DNA from: Chloroflexota bacterium
GTDB lineage: Bacteria; Chloroflexota; Dormibacteria; Dormibacterales; Dormibacteraceae
NCBI GenBank assembly: GCA_005880175.1
Contig: VBJR01000230.1
Location: 1-12,148, forward strand
Direction: 5' to 3'
DNA: 12,148 nt
Positions within the stretch are counted from its first letter, which is position 1, and each line of letters opens with the position of its first letter. The position numbers were made by a program, and so were the translations under genes. Below, one piece after another: positions 1 through 7,552 of this stretch. The notes under the pieces were generated by a model, which searched no databases, was not told the origin of the DNA, and saw nothing but the letters and a program-made list of their open reading frames with translations.

Positions 1-1
1 G

Positions 2-1405
2 TTCCTCCTCCACGACACGTTCGGCTTCCCGCTGGAGCTGACGCGCGAGCTGGCCGAGGAACGCGGGCTGACGGTGGACGAGCCGGGCTTCGCCGAGGCG
101 ATGGCCGAGCAGCGGGCCCGCTCCCGCCGCGGCCAGGCCCGGCGCTGGTCCGACCTGAAGGGGCTGCCCACGTCCGAGTTCGTCGGCTACAGCGAGCTGC
201 GTGTGGACGCGACCGTGGTCGCCCTGCGCCGGGACGGCGTCGAGGTCGAGCGGGCGCGCGAGGGCGACGAGGTCGAGGTGTACCTGGACCGGACCCCGTT
301 CTACGCCGAGTCGGGCGGCCAGGTCGGCGACGGCGGCCTGATCACCGGCCTGGACGGCGAGGTGCTGGTCGAGGACACGCAGCGGCCGCTGGAGAGCGTG
401 ATCACCCACCTGGGCCGCGTCCGCATCGGCGCGCTCCACCTCGGCGACCGCGTGGCCGCGGCCGTGGACGTCCAGCGCCGGCGCCAGGTCATGCGCCACC
501 ACACGGCCACGCACCTGCTCAACCGCTCGCTGGAGGAGCTGCTGGGCCGGCGCAACCTGCAGCGCGGCTCCTGGGTGGGCCCGGACCACACCACGTTCGA
601 CTTCCCGCTGGACCGGGCGCTGACCGCGGAGGAGCTCGAGCACCTGGCCGAGCGGGTCAACGCACAGGTGCGCGCCGCGCTCCCGCTGACCACCCGGATC
701 CTGCCCTACCAGGAGGCGGTCGCGACCGGCGCGACGCACCTCTTCGACGAGAAGTACGGCGACCGCGTGCGCGTCGTGTGCTTCGGCGACTGGAGCTGCG
801 AGTTCTGCGGCGGCACGCACGTCGAGACCAGCGCGGACGTGGGCCTGGCCCTGATCACGTCGGAGTCGAGCATCGGCTCGGGCCTGCGCCGGATCGACCT
901 GACCGTCGGCGAGTCGGCCGACCGGCTGGTCCGCCGCCAGACCGCGGTCCTGAACGACGTGGTCCGGAGCCTCGGCGTCCCGGCCGAGCAGGTCCCGGCC
1001 CGGGTGGCCGACCTGCGCCGCGACCTGCGCGACGCGCAGCGCGAGGTCGAGCGCCTGCGCGACGAGGTTCGCGTCGCCCACGTGCGCGGCTCGAACGGAG
1101 GCGGTCCGCGCCGGCGGCCGGCGAGCGTGCCGCTGATCCTGGAGCAGGTGCCGGCCGGGGGCCGGGACGACCTTCGCGGCTGGGCCGACCGCTACCTGGA
1201 GGCGCTGGGCGGCAGCGGCGTGGTCGCGGTGGCCGACGAGGCGAACTTCGCGATCAAGGTGTCGCGCGACCTGTCGGGCGCACACCCGGCCCGGGAGCTG
1301 GCGCTGCTGCTGGGGCGGGGCGGCGGGAGCCCCGAGTTCGCCCAGGGCAGGCTTACCAAACCGGTGGCCGACGCGTTCAACGAGGTAGAGGCCTCGTTGC
1401 AGTGA
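2..1405 (+). CDS. alaS: Alanyl-tRNA synthetase, C-terminal two-thirds or less (5' end outside window)
   Basis: Cytoplasmic enzyme that charges tRNA-Ala and clears mischarged tRNA. The reading frame is open from base 2, and the first residues (FLLHDTFGFPLELTRELA) match the end of the AlaRS catalytic/tRNA-recognition part. The editing domain carries the HHTATH zinc motif (bases 497-514) and the CEFCGGTH motif (797-820), which together supply the His and Cys ligands. A coiled-coil-like charged stretch follows (about 960-1080), then a C-terminal C-Ala/DHHA1 domain ending in the Gly-rich segment GRGGGSPEFAQG. About 467 residues are present of a family length near 870-900, so the aminoacylation core lies upstream. 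The stop codon overlaps the GTG start of the next gene (GTGA), suggesting translational coupling. Identity is very secure; only the 5' end is missing. Confidence 0.97.
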   Translation, partial: FLLHDTFGFPLELTRELAEERGLTVDEPGFAEAMAEQRARSRRGQARRWSDLKGLPTSEFVGYSELRVDATVVALRRDGVEVERAREGDEVEVYLDRTPFYAESGGQVGDGGLITGLDGEVLVEDTQRPLESVITHLGRVRIGALHLGDRVAAAVDVQRRRQVMRHHTATHLLNRSLEELLGRRNLQRGSWVGPDHTTFDFPLDRALTAEELEHLAERVNAQVRAALPLTTRILPYQEAVATGATHLFDEKYGDRVRVVCFGDWSCEFCGGTHVETSADVGLALITSESSIGSGLRRIDLTVGESADRLVRRQTAVLNDVVRSLGVPAEQVPARVADLRRDLRDAQREVERLRDEVRVAHVRGSNGGGPRRRPASVPLILEQVPAGGRDDLRGWADRYLEALGGSGVVAVADEANFAIKVSRDLSGAHPARELALLLGRGGGSPEFAQGRLTKPVADAFNEVEASLQ

Positions 1406-2664
1406 GCCAATTCAGGTTCCTCAAGAGTCGGGACGACTACTACCGCCACTTCACCGCGCTCGACATCGGCACCGACCTGGTCAAGGCCCTGGTCGTGCGC
1501 CGGGAGGCGCCCAACGGCGTCGTGCTCGGCGTCAGCCGGGAGCCGCAGCACCCGGACGCGATGACCGGCGGCGCGATCGGCGACGTCGACCTGGTCATCG
1601 ACGGGTGCAACCGCGCGCTGGAGGCGGCGGAGGACATGGCCGGCACCGTGCCCGGCCAGGTCGTCCTCGGCATCGCGGGCGAGATGGTCAAGGGCTTCTC
1701 GTCCTCGATCGCCTACCCGCGCGAGCGGCCCGCCGAACGCGTCCGCGAGGCCGAGCTGCGCAACATGCTGCAGCTGGTCGAGAAGCGGGCCCTGCGCGAG
1801 GCGCAGCACCTGCTCGAGCTGGAGCGGTCCTACGGCGACGTGGGGGAGGTGCGGCTGGTGCACTCCGCGATCACCCAGGTCCGCATCGACGGCTACCCGG
1901 TCACCAACCCGATCGGCTTCCAGGGCCGGAACCTGGAGATCACGGTGTTCAACACGTTCGCGCCGGCGACCCAGGTCTCGGCGCTCGAGAACGTGGCCCG
2001 CGAGCTCGACCTGGAGATCGCCGGCACCGTCTCCCAGCCGTACGCCCTGGCCCGGGCCGCGGCCGGCGACGAGGCGTGGGAGCAGGGTGGGATCTTCATC
2101 GACATCGGGGGCGGCACCACCGACGTCGCGCTGCTGCGCGGCGGCGGGGTGGAGGGCACCCGGATGTTCGGCCTCGGCGGCCAGGCGTTCACCCGCCGCG
2201 TGGCCGCCGAGATGGGCCTCAGCTACCACGAGGCGGAGGCTCGCAAGCTCCGCCACTCCGAGGGGCTGCTGCCGCCGGAGCAGGAGCAGGAGATCACGGC
2301 GCTGCTGCTCGCGGACGTCGAGGTGCTGCTCCAGGGCCTGGCCCTGTGCCTGCGCGAGCTCGCCAGGGGAGAGGCCCTACCCTCTAATATCTACGTCTGC
2401 GGCGGGGGAAGCCTGCTGCCGGAGTTCATGGGCGAGCTCCGCCGGAACATCTGGGCGGAGGGCCTTCCCTTCGAACATCAACCTCAGGCGCGACTCCTGA
2501 TGCCGGGCGACGCGCACGGACTCATGGATACGACCGGCCAGCTGCTGACGGCGCAGGATGTCGGCCCGATGGCCCTCGCCAACCACGCGCTGCGCGTCGA
2601 GACCGAGGAGCGGGACACCGTGAATGGAGTGATGCGCGGCGTGCTCAAGGCCATGAAGGTCTGA
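1402..2664 (+). CDS. PilM/FtsA-type actin-like ATPase
   Basis: Predicted 420-residue cytoplasmic or membrane-associated protein of the actin/Hsp70 ATPase superfamily, FtsA/PilM branch. Visible motifs are phosphate-1 (residues 20-30, LDIGTDLVKAL), an SHS2-like insert at roughly 86-165 where FtsA has its 1C domain, phosphate-2 (231-245, IFIDIGGGTTDVALL), and the adenosine motif (330-340, IYVCGGGSLLP). The last 14 residues (407-420) alternate hydrophobic and basic positions like an FtsA membrane-targeting helix. The GTG start at 1402 overlaps the alaS stop, with GAGG-type Shine-Dalgarno bases at 1382-1391. Ten bases separate it from the next gene, whose product has one membrane span, so the two may act together as PilM does with PilN. 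No ftsZ, mreC or pilN/O/Q is seen nearby, so a role in pili is inferred; a divergent FtsA-like role remains possible. Confidence 0.85.
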   Translation: MSQFRFLKSRDDYYRHFTALDIGTDLVKALVVRREAPNGVVLGVSREPQHPDAMTGGAIGDVDLVIDGCNRALEAAEDMAGTVPGQVVLGIAGEMVKGFSSSIAYPRERPAERVREAELRNMLQLVEKRALREAQHLLELERSYGDVGEVRLVHSAITQVRIDGYPVTNPIGFQGRNLEITVFNTFAPATQVSALENVARELDLEIAGTVSQPYALARAAAGDEAWEQGGIFIDIGGGTTDVALLRGGGVEGTRMFGLGGQAFTRRVAAEMGLSYHEAEARKLRHSEGLLPPEQEQEITALLLADVEVLLQGLALCLRELARGEALPSNIYVCGGGSLLPEFMGELRRNIWAEGLPFEHQPQARLLMPGDAHGLMDTTGQLLTAQDVGPMALANHALRVETEERDTVNGVMRGVLKAMKV

Positions 2665-2674
2665 CGCGTGACCC

Positions 2675-4354
2675 ATGGCCGCTGAACCGATCCACGTCGA
2701 GCCCTGGGACGAGGTCCCGGCGATCATCGAGCGCATCCGGCGCAGCTCCTCCGACGAGGTGCAGCTGGTGCTGCCCGTCCAGGCCAGGTTCGGCCAGAGC
2801 CGCTTCAACTTCCAGCTCCTGAAGCAGTACTCGACCCGGCTCGGCAAGCGCGTCGCGATCTGGTCGCCGGACCCGGCCGTGCAGCGCCTGGCCGAGGAGA
2901 GCGGGTTCGCCGGCGGCCGGCCGGAGGCCGGCGCCGCGCCGCCGATGCCGGTGGCGTCCGCGGCCCCGCAGCGCGGCCCGCGTCCCGGCCCGCAGCCGCC
3001 CGGCCGCAGGCCGTTCCTGCCCGGACAGCCAGGCCCGAACGGCCCGGAGGCCGCGGCCCCGCCCGGGCCGGCCGGCCCGTACGGCGCGCCGGTGCCGCCG
3101 CGGACCGGTGCCGCGCCGGGCAGCGCCAGCCGCCTCGGCGGGTTCGGCCGCCTCGGGACGCCCGGCACGGCGGGCGCCGCCGCGAACGCGCGCATCCGGA
3201 TCGGCGCGATCGGCCGCCGGCTGCCCGCCAACATCACGCAGTACCAGCCCGCCCGCTTCGTGCTGTACGGCGGCGCGGTGCTCGTCCTCCTGGCCGGCGT
3301 GCTGGCGGTGCTGTTCTACGTGCCCACCGCCCGGGTGACGCTGGTCGCCCAGGCCGAGCCGTTCTCGACCGCCGCGGACGTGACGGCCGACGCGACGGCG
3401 AAGTCGCCGGTGCACATCCGGGTCGTCACGATCACGAACCAGTCGGACAGCCTCCAGGTCCAGTCCACCGGCAACAAGGTGAACCAGGGCCAGCTCGCCA
3501 CCGGCCAGTTCACGTACGTCAACAACTGTGCGTTCGCGCTCCAGATCGCGAACGGGCAGCGCCTGCGCAGCGCGTCCGGCGTCCTGTTCGCCCAGCTCGG
3601 CGACGCCACGATCGGCCAGGGCCAGCAGCAGACGGTGCCCATCAAGGCGGTGCAGTCGGGCCTGACGGGGAACGTGGCCGCCGGTCAGGTCACCGGCATC
3701 GAGGCCAACGCGTACAACTGCCTGGCGGGGGCGAACGAGGCGCCGACGACGGGCGGCACGGACGACCAGAAGCAGACGGTGATCCAGACGTCGGACATCC
3801 AGGGCGCCCGGGCCCAGCTCGAGCAGCGCCTGCGCCAGACGATCACGAACCAGCTCAACTCCGGCGCGCAGAAGGGCGAGACGCTCCTCAGCCCGCCGCT
3901 GTTCACGACGGACAACTTCAACACGACGCACCAGGTGGACGAGAACGTCCCCTCCTTCACGGCGACGCTCCAGCTCAGCGCGGAGGGCGACTACTACGTG
4001 AAGGACGACGTGGACCAGGCGTTCACCGCCCGGCTCGCGGCCAAGGTGCCCAGGGGCGACCAGCTCACCACGAACAAGGTGGTGGCGACGTACACGGTCA
4101 CCGCCAGCCCCGGCGGGCACCTCGACTTCAACGGCTCGGCCAACGGGTACATCGCGCCGCAGATCGACGTCGAGAAGATCAAGGGCCAGCTGGCGGGCAA
4201 GCCGGCCACGCAGGCGCACGACGTGCTGACCCGGCTGCCGGTCCAGCGCTCGGTGATCAGCCAGTCGCCGCCGCTGCCGCTGATGCCGCTGTGCGCGAGC
4301 CGGATCTACATCGACTACGGCGTCCAGGCGCAGACGCCCGCCACGTCGACCTGA
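2675..4354 (+). CDS. Single-pass membrane protein with baseplate-J-like extracytoplasmic domain
   Basis: Predicted 559-residue bitopic envelope protein. Residues 1-80 form a compact alpha/beta-looking domain (EVQLVLPVQ, KRVAIWSPDPAVQRLAEESG), resembling the N-terminal domain of baseplate J-like membrane proteins of Chloroflexota and relatives. Residues about 81-175 are a low-complexity Pro/Gly/Ala/Arg linker, 194-215 one transmembrane helix (RFVLYGGAVLVLLAGVLAVL), and 216-559 a beta-rich Gln/Thr/Asn-rich extracytoplasmic region. Residues about 325-400 (GNVAAGQVTGIEANAY, then TTGGTDDQ and an ARAQLEQRLRQ helix) resemble baseplate J/gp47 proteins. Three Cys are in the outer part (285, 349, 540). 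The ATG at 2675 follows the ATPase gene by 10 bases; AAGG at 2656-2659 is a distant ribosome site. There are no phage neighbours, so this is a cellular protein. Function is unknown; partnership with the upstream ATPase is inferred. Confidence 0.72.
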   Translation: MAAEPIHVEPWDEVPAIIERIRRSSSDEVQLVLPVQARFGQSRFNFQLLKQYSTRLGKRVAIWSPDPAVQRLAEESGFAGGRPEAGAAPPMPVASAAPQRGPRPGPQPPGRRPFLPGQPGPNGPEAAAPPGPAGPYGAPVPPRTGAAPGSASRLGGFGRLGTPGTAGAAANARIRIGAIGRRLPANITQYQPARFVLYGGAVLVLLAGVLAVLFYVPTARVTLVAQAEPFSTAADVTADATAKSPVHIRVVTITNQSDSLQVQSTGNKVNQGQLATGQFTYVNNCAFALQIANGQRLRSASGVLFAQLGDATIGQGQQQTVPIKAVQSGLTGNVAAGQVTGIEANAYNCLAGANEAPTTGGTDDQKQTVIQTSDIQGARAQLEQRLRQTITNQLNSGAQKGETLLSPPLFTTDNFNTTHQVDENVPSFTATLQLSAEGDYYVKDDVDQAFTARLAAKVPRGDQLTTNKVVATYTVTASPGGHLDFNGSANGYIAPQIDVEKIKGQLAGKPATQAHDVLTRLPVQRSVISQSPPLPLMPLCASRIYIDYGVQAQTPATST

Positions 4355-4365
4355 CGACGGCCGGG

Positions 4366-4788
4366 ATGGCGAGGACCATGGCCGTGGATCCCGGCAGCCG
4401 TCGCGTGGGCGTCGCTGTCAGCGACCCGACGGGCACGATCGCCCAGCCGCTGACCGTCGTGCCGGCCGAGCCGGCGGCGACGCTGGTGGCGCGGCTCGCC
4501 GCGCTGGCCCGCGAGCAGGAGGCCGGGCGGCTGGTCGTGGGGCTGCCGCGGCGCATGGACGGCGGGCAGGGGCCGGAGGCGCTGGCGGCGCGGGCCCTCG
4601 CGGACGACCTCCGGCGGGCGACGGGCCTGCCGGTGACCCTGGTGGACGAGCGGCTCACGAGCGTGGCCGCCGAGCGGGCGCTGCTGGCCGGGGGGGCCAG
4701 CCGCGCCCGGCGCCGCCAGCTCTCGGACCAGGTGGCCGCCGCGCTGATCCTGCAGTCGCACCTGGACGCCGAGGCGCGGCGGTCATGA
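4366..4788 (+). CDS. ruvX: RuvX/YqgF family putative pre-16S rRNA nuclease
   Basis: A 140-residue RNase H-fold protein, the usual size of the YqgF family, which acts in 5' maturation of 16S rRNA and was also proposed as a Holliday-junction resolvase. Acidic motifs are visible: D8 in AVDPGSRRVGVAVSD, LVVGLPRRMDG at 56-66, VDERLTS at 93-99, and D121 in the SDQVAAALILQ helix. The start is taken at ATG 4366 rather than the GTG at 4291, because the upstream extension lies inside the previous gene and has no family resemblance; ATG 4378 is a second option. No strong Shine-Dalgarno site precedes it. The stop overlaps the next start as ATGA. Its place between alaS and DUF1292-mltG is a classic arrangement. 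Confidence 0.93.
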   Translation: MARTMAVDPGSRRVGVAVSDPTGTIAQPLTVVPAEPAATLVARLAALAREQEAGRLVVGLPRRMDGGQGPEALAARALADDLRRATGLPVTLVDERLTSVAAERALLAGGASRARRRQLSDQVAAALILQSHLDAEARRS

Positions 4789-5042
4789 CGGAGGGGACGG
4801 AGGGAGCGAAGGAGGCGGTCGTCACGCTGCTGGACGAGGACGGCGCCGAGCGCCGGTTCCGGCTCCACGACGCGTTCGACACGGATGGGCACACCTACTA
4901 CCTGGTCGAGTCGGCCGACGACCCCGAGCAGGTCCTCCTGCTGCGCGAGACGGACCGCGGGCTGGAGTCGGTGGACGGGCCAGAGTTCGACCGGGTGCTG
5001 TCGCTGCTGGAGGCGGACGACCCGGAGGGGGGAAGCGGATGA
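4785..5042 (+). CDS. DUF1292 family small acidic protein (YrzB-like)
   Basis: An 85-residue acidic protein of the DUF1292 family, function unknown. The family pattern is clear: VVTLLDEDGAERRFRLHDAF, then an aromatic TYYLVE strand, EQVLLLRE, and an acidic C-terminal part with DGPEFDRVLSLLE. The ATG overlaps the ruvX stop (ATGA), with GAGG at 4771-4774 as a possible ribosome site, and its own stop overlaps mltG in the same way. The ruvX-DUF1292-mltG triplet is common in Gram-positive genomes and supports the call. No catalytic motif is visible. Confidence 0.9.
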   Translation: MTEGTEGAKEAVVTLLDEDGAERRFRLHDAFDTDGHTYYLVESADDPEQVLLLRETDRGLESVDGPEFDRVLSLLEADDPEGGSG

Positions 5043-6070
5043 AGCGCCTCGTGGTCCTGGTGGTCCTGCTGGCGGGCTGCGGCTACGCCGGCAACCGCGG
5101 CTACGACTGGTACACCAGCCAGATCAACCAGCCGATGTCGTCCAGCTCGCAGAAGATCGCGTTCCACATCAACCAGGGCGAGAGCTCCGACCTGATCGCC
5201 AGCGACCTGGCGGCGAAGGGCCTGATCCGCAGTCCCGAGGTGTTCCTGTTCTACCTGCGCTACCAGGACAAGGGGGCGCAGCTGCAGGCCGGCGACTTCA
5301 CCCTGGACCGGAACATGAGCATGCTCCAGATCATCGACGCGCTGGGCCAGGCGAAGGTGGTGCAGCTCTCCGTCACGCTGACGCCGGGCCAGACGCTGAA
5401 GCAAATGGCGCAGAGCGCGACCACCGCGGGCCTCGGCACGGCGGACTCGTACGTCGCCGCGGCCGGCGACATGACGTGGCCGTACGACTTCCTGCAGGGC
5501 CGGCCGCAGGGCGCACCGGCCAATCTGGAGGGCTTCCTGTTCCCGGACACGTACCAGCTCGACAAGGGCGCGACGGCGCGCGACCTGGTCAAACGGCAGC
5601 TCGACCAGTTCGGCCAGCAGGTGACGCCGGCGATGCGGGCCCAGCTGGCCCAGGCGGCGCCCGGCCGTCCGGTCGAGTCGCTCTACAATGTGGTCACGCT
5701 GGCGTCGATCGTGGAGCGGGAGGTGACGAAGGACCCGGACCGGGCGATCGTCTGCGGCATCTTCTACAACCGGCTGGCGATCCACATGGCGCTGCAGGAC
5801 GACATCACGGTGCTGTACGGCCTGAACAAGCCGGCCCCGCTGACCGACGTGGACAAGCAGAAGGACACGCCGTACAACACGTACCTGCACCCGGGGCTGC
5901 CGGCCGGGCCGATCTCGAACCCGGGCCTGGCGAGCATCAACGCGTGCGTCACGCCCCAGAAGACGAACTACCTCTTCTTCTTCGCGGACGCGAACAAGAT
6001 CACGCGCTACGCCACGACGTACGCGGAGCACCTGCGCCAGCAGCAGCAGTACGGACTGGCCCCGGATTGA
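5039..6070 (+). CDS. mltG: Endolytic murein transglycosylase MltG (YceG-like)
   Basis: A 343-residue membrane-anchored lytic transglycosylase that cuts nascent glycan strands outside the membrane and so sets glycan length. A LysM-like region (about 38-105, NQGESSDLIASDLAAKGLI) precedes the YceG catalytic domain. Signature motifs are LEGFLFPDTY (163-172), ASIVERE (222-228, likely catalytic Glu226), FYNRL (242-246), LQDDITVLYG (252-261), and YNTYLHPGLPAGPISNPG (279-296). The N-terminus MKRLVVLVVLLAGCGYAG is either a membrane helix or a very short lipoprotein signal with a LAGC lipobox (Cys14). The ATG overlaps the previous stop (ATGA) and has a strong GGAGG site at 5024-5028. Identity is secure; the anchor type is uncertain. 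Confidence 0.95.
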   Translation: MKRLVVLVVLLAGCGYAGNRGYDWYTSQINQPMSSSSQKIAFHINQGESSDLIASDLAAKGLIRSPEVFLFYLRYQDKGAQLQAGDFTLDRNMSMLQIIDALGQAKVVQLSVTLTPGQTLKQMAQSATTAGLGTADSYVAAAGDMTWPYDFLQGRPQGAPANLEGFLFPDTYQLDKGATARDLVKRQLDQFGQQVTPAMRAQLAQAAPGRPVESLYNVVTLASIVEREVTKDPDRAIVCGIFYNRLAIHMALQDDITVLYGLNKPAPLTDVDKQKDTPYNTYLHPGLPAGPISNPGLASINACVTPQKTNYLFFFADANKITRYATTYAEHLRQQQQYGLAPD

Positions 6071-6867
6071 TGGCCCGCGTCGTCCTGCTCGGCCACGGCA
6101 TCTCGTACTCGGCCAGCCCGGCCATGCACACGGCGGCCTTCCGGGCCGCCGGCCTGGACTGGACGTACGAGCTGGCCGACGTGCCCCCCGAGCGCCTGCC
6201 CGCGGCCGTCGCCGCGCTGCGGGAGCCCGAGGCGGGCGGCGCCAACGTGACGATCCCGCACAAGATCGCCGTGATGCCGCTGCTGGACGAGCTGGAGGGC
6301 GACGCGGTCGCGGTGGGCGCCGTCAACACGATCCGCCGGGACGGCGACCGGCTCGTGGGCTCCAACACCGACGTGACCGGCGTGCGGGTCGCGCTCGGGG
6401 CGGCCGGCGTGGAGCCGGCCGGGGCCCACGTCGTCGTCCTCGGCGTCGGGGGCTCGGCGCGGGCCGCCGGGATCGCCCTGCGCGGGGCCGACGTGACGTT
6501 CGTCGCCCGCCGTCCCGACGCGGGCCCCGGGCTGCCCGGCCGGGTCGTGGCGTGGAGCGACGCCTGGGAGCCGCTGGTCCGCCACGCCGACCTCCTCCTC
6601 AACGCGACCCCGCTGGGCCGGCGCGGCGAGATGCCGCTGCGGCCCGCCTACCTGCCGCCCCGGGGCGCCGTGATCGACCTGGTGTACGTCGAGGGCGGCA
6701 CGCCGCTGGTCCGCCGCGCCCGCCAGCTCGGCCTCCGCTGCGTGGACGGCTGGGGCGTGCTGCTGGCCCAGGGCGCGGCGTCGTTCCAGGCCTGGACGTC
6801 CCGGCCGGCGCCGCTGGACGCGATGCGCGAGGCCCTGCCCGCTGGAGAGGCGTGGCTGCCGTCCTGA
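6070..6867 (+). CDS. aroE: Shikimate dehydrogenase (NADP+)
   Basis: A 265-residue cytoplasmic enzyme reducing 3-dehydroshikimate to shikimate. The shikimate-binding side shows S13 and S15 (ISYSASPAMH), NVTIPHK with catalytic Lys65, GAVNTI (83-88), and SNTD with catalytic Asp101. The nucleotide fold has VVVLGVGGSARAAG (121-134) followed by FVARRPD at the cofactor-phosphate position. The C-terminal LLAQGAASFQAWT carries the conserved Gln234. Length is normal. The ATG at 6070 shares one base with the mltG stop (TGATG), so coupling is likely, with no clear ribosome site of its own. It opens a split shikimate cluster with aroK, aroB and aroQ downstream. Confidence 0.95.
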   Translation: MARVVLLGHGISYSASPAMHTAAFRAAGLDWTYELADVPPERLPAAVAALREPEAGGANVTIPHKIAVMPLLDELEGDAVAVGAVNTIRRDGDRLVGSNTDVTGVRVALGAAGVEPAGAHVVVLGVGGSARAAGIALRGADVTFVARRPDAGPGLPGRVVAWSDAWEPLVRHADLLLNATPLGRRGEMPLRPAYLPPRGAVIDLVYVEGGTPLVRRARQLGLRCVDGWGVLLAQGAASFQAWTSRPAPLDAMREALPAGEAWLPS

Positions 6868-7496
6868 TCGCCGTCGGGTGGGCCGCGGTGGGCGCCGGGG
6901 TGGGCGTGCTGGTGCGCGTCGCCTCGGTCTGGCTGGCCCGCGGGGAGGAGGTCGAGTCCGGCCGCAAGCCGTGGCAGCGGTTCGGGCCGGTCGTGCTCAC
7001 CGCGGTGCTGTTCGGCCTCTTCGCGTGGCGCGTGGGCCCGCACTGGGTCCTGCTCGTGCGCAGCCTGTGGATCGCGGTCCTGGTCCAGGTCATCTTCTTC
7101 GACCTCGAGCACAACCTGGTCCTGGACCGCGTGCTCCTGCCCAGCGCGATCGCGGCGCTGCTGCTGAGCCTGGTCACGCCCGGCCTCGGCATCGTCCCGG
7201 CCGTGCTCACGGGGCTGGTCACCGGCCTGGTGTTCCTGGCGATCGCCGAGCTGGGCTCGTTCGTGTTCAAGGCCGAGGCGATGGGGTACGGGGACGTGAA
7301 GCTCGCCGCGTTCCTGGGCCTGATCCTGGGCCCGCGGCCCACGTTCAACGCGATCGTGCTGGGGGTCATCCTGGCCGGCGTGGTCGCGGTGGCCCTGCTC
7401 GCGCTGCGCGTCCGCGGGCTGCGCGACTCGATCTCGTACGGGCCGTTCCTGGCCACGGGGGCCCTGATCAGCCTGTTCGCGTTTCCGCCCGCGTAG
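6852..7496 (+). CDS. Short A24-family prepilin peptidase without the Cys-rich methylase loop
   Basis: A 214-residue polytopic membrane protein with about six or seven hydrophobic segments. The aspartic-protease motifs of prepilin peptidases are present: Asp84 in FFDLEHNLVLDRVLLP and Asp148 in MGYGDVKLAAFLGLILG, plus the late SYGPFLATGA motif. The first helix (GAGVGVLVRVASVWLARGE) resembles the GSFLNVVIxRLP start of PilD proteins. The loop with two CxxC pairs that normally follows is missing, and the protein has no Cys at all, so it likely cleaves leader peptides without N-methylating them. The GTG at 6852 overlaps aroE by 16 bases, but GGAGAGG at 6844-6850 is too close for it. CTG at 6864 (CTGA overlap) and GTG at 6888 are alternatives. 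Substrates are unknown and no prepilin gene is in the window. Confidence 0.87.
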   Translation: MAAVLIAVGWAAVGAGVGVLVRVASVWLARGEEVESGRKPWQRFGPVVLTAVLFGLFAWRVGPHWVLLVRSLWIAVLVQVIFFDLEHNLVLDRVLLPSAIAALLLSLVTPGLGIVPAVLTGLVTGLVFLAIAELGSFVFKAEAMGYGDVKLAAFLGLILGPRPTFNAIVLGVILAGVVAVALLALRVRGLRDSISYGPFLATGALISLFAFPPA

Positions 7497-7512
7497 CGTC
7501 CCCTGTAAAGGG

Positions 7513-7542
7513 TTCTGGCGGGCCCATCGCTCCGACTAGAAT
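7513..7542 (+). promoter_or_regulatory. Putative sigma-70-type promoter for the PH-domain gene
   Basis: The -10-like hexamer TAGAAT (7537-7542) fits the TAnnnT pattern and stands out in GC-rich surroundings. A poor -35 candidate, TTCTGG (7513-7518), lies 18 bases upstream. Expected transcription start is about 7548-7550, only a few bases before the ATG at 7553, so the mRNA would be nearly leaderless. The 56-base gap holding it is one of only two sizeable gaps in the window. Confidence 0.42.
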
Positions 7543-7552
7543 CCCAACCGCG

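Noticed and set aside
1192..2256. Long minus-strand frame opposite alaS and the ATPase gene
   Set aside because: Shadow of two well-identified + strand genes; low-complexity composition.
2381..2400. TAATAT box inside the ATPase gene as a promoter
   Set aside because: It encodes conserved residues just before the adenosine motif, has no -35 partner, and an internal promoter 270 bases before the gene end is not otherwise supported.
2377..3237. Minus-strand frame spanning the ATPase/baseplate-J junction
   Set aside because: Composition mirrors the Pro/Gly linker on the other strand; no start context or family resemblance.
2645..4219. 524-residue open frame on the minus strand opposite the baseplate-J-like gene
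   Set aside because: Antisense shadow of GC-rich codons; Arg/Val/Leu/His-rich with no domain pattern, while the + strand frame has a clear fold and membrane helix.
2675..4354. Prophage or contractile-injection gene because of baseplate-J similarity
   Set aside because: No tail, sheath, capsid or integrase genes nearby, and the protein has a cellular membrane-anchored layout.
4291..4365. Upstream GTG extension of ruvX
   Set aside because: It lies inside the previous gene, adds about 25 unconserved residues, and the family begins near ATG 4366.
7501..7512. CCCT-GTAA-AGGG as a terminator after the prepilin peptidase
   Set aside because: Only a 4-bp stem with no U run; too weak to call.
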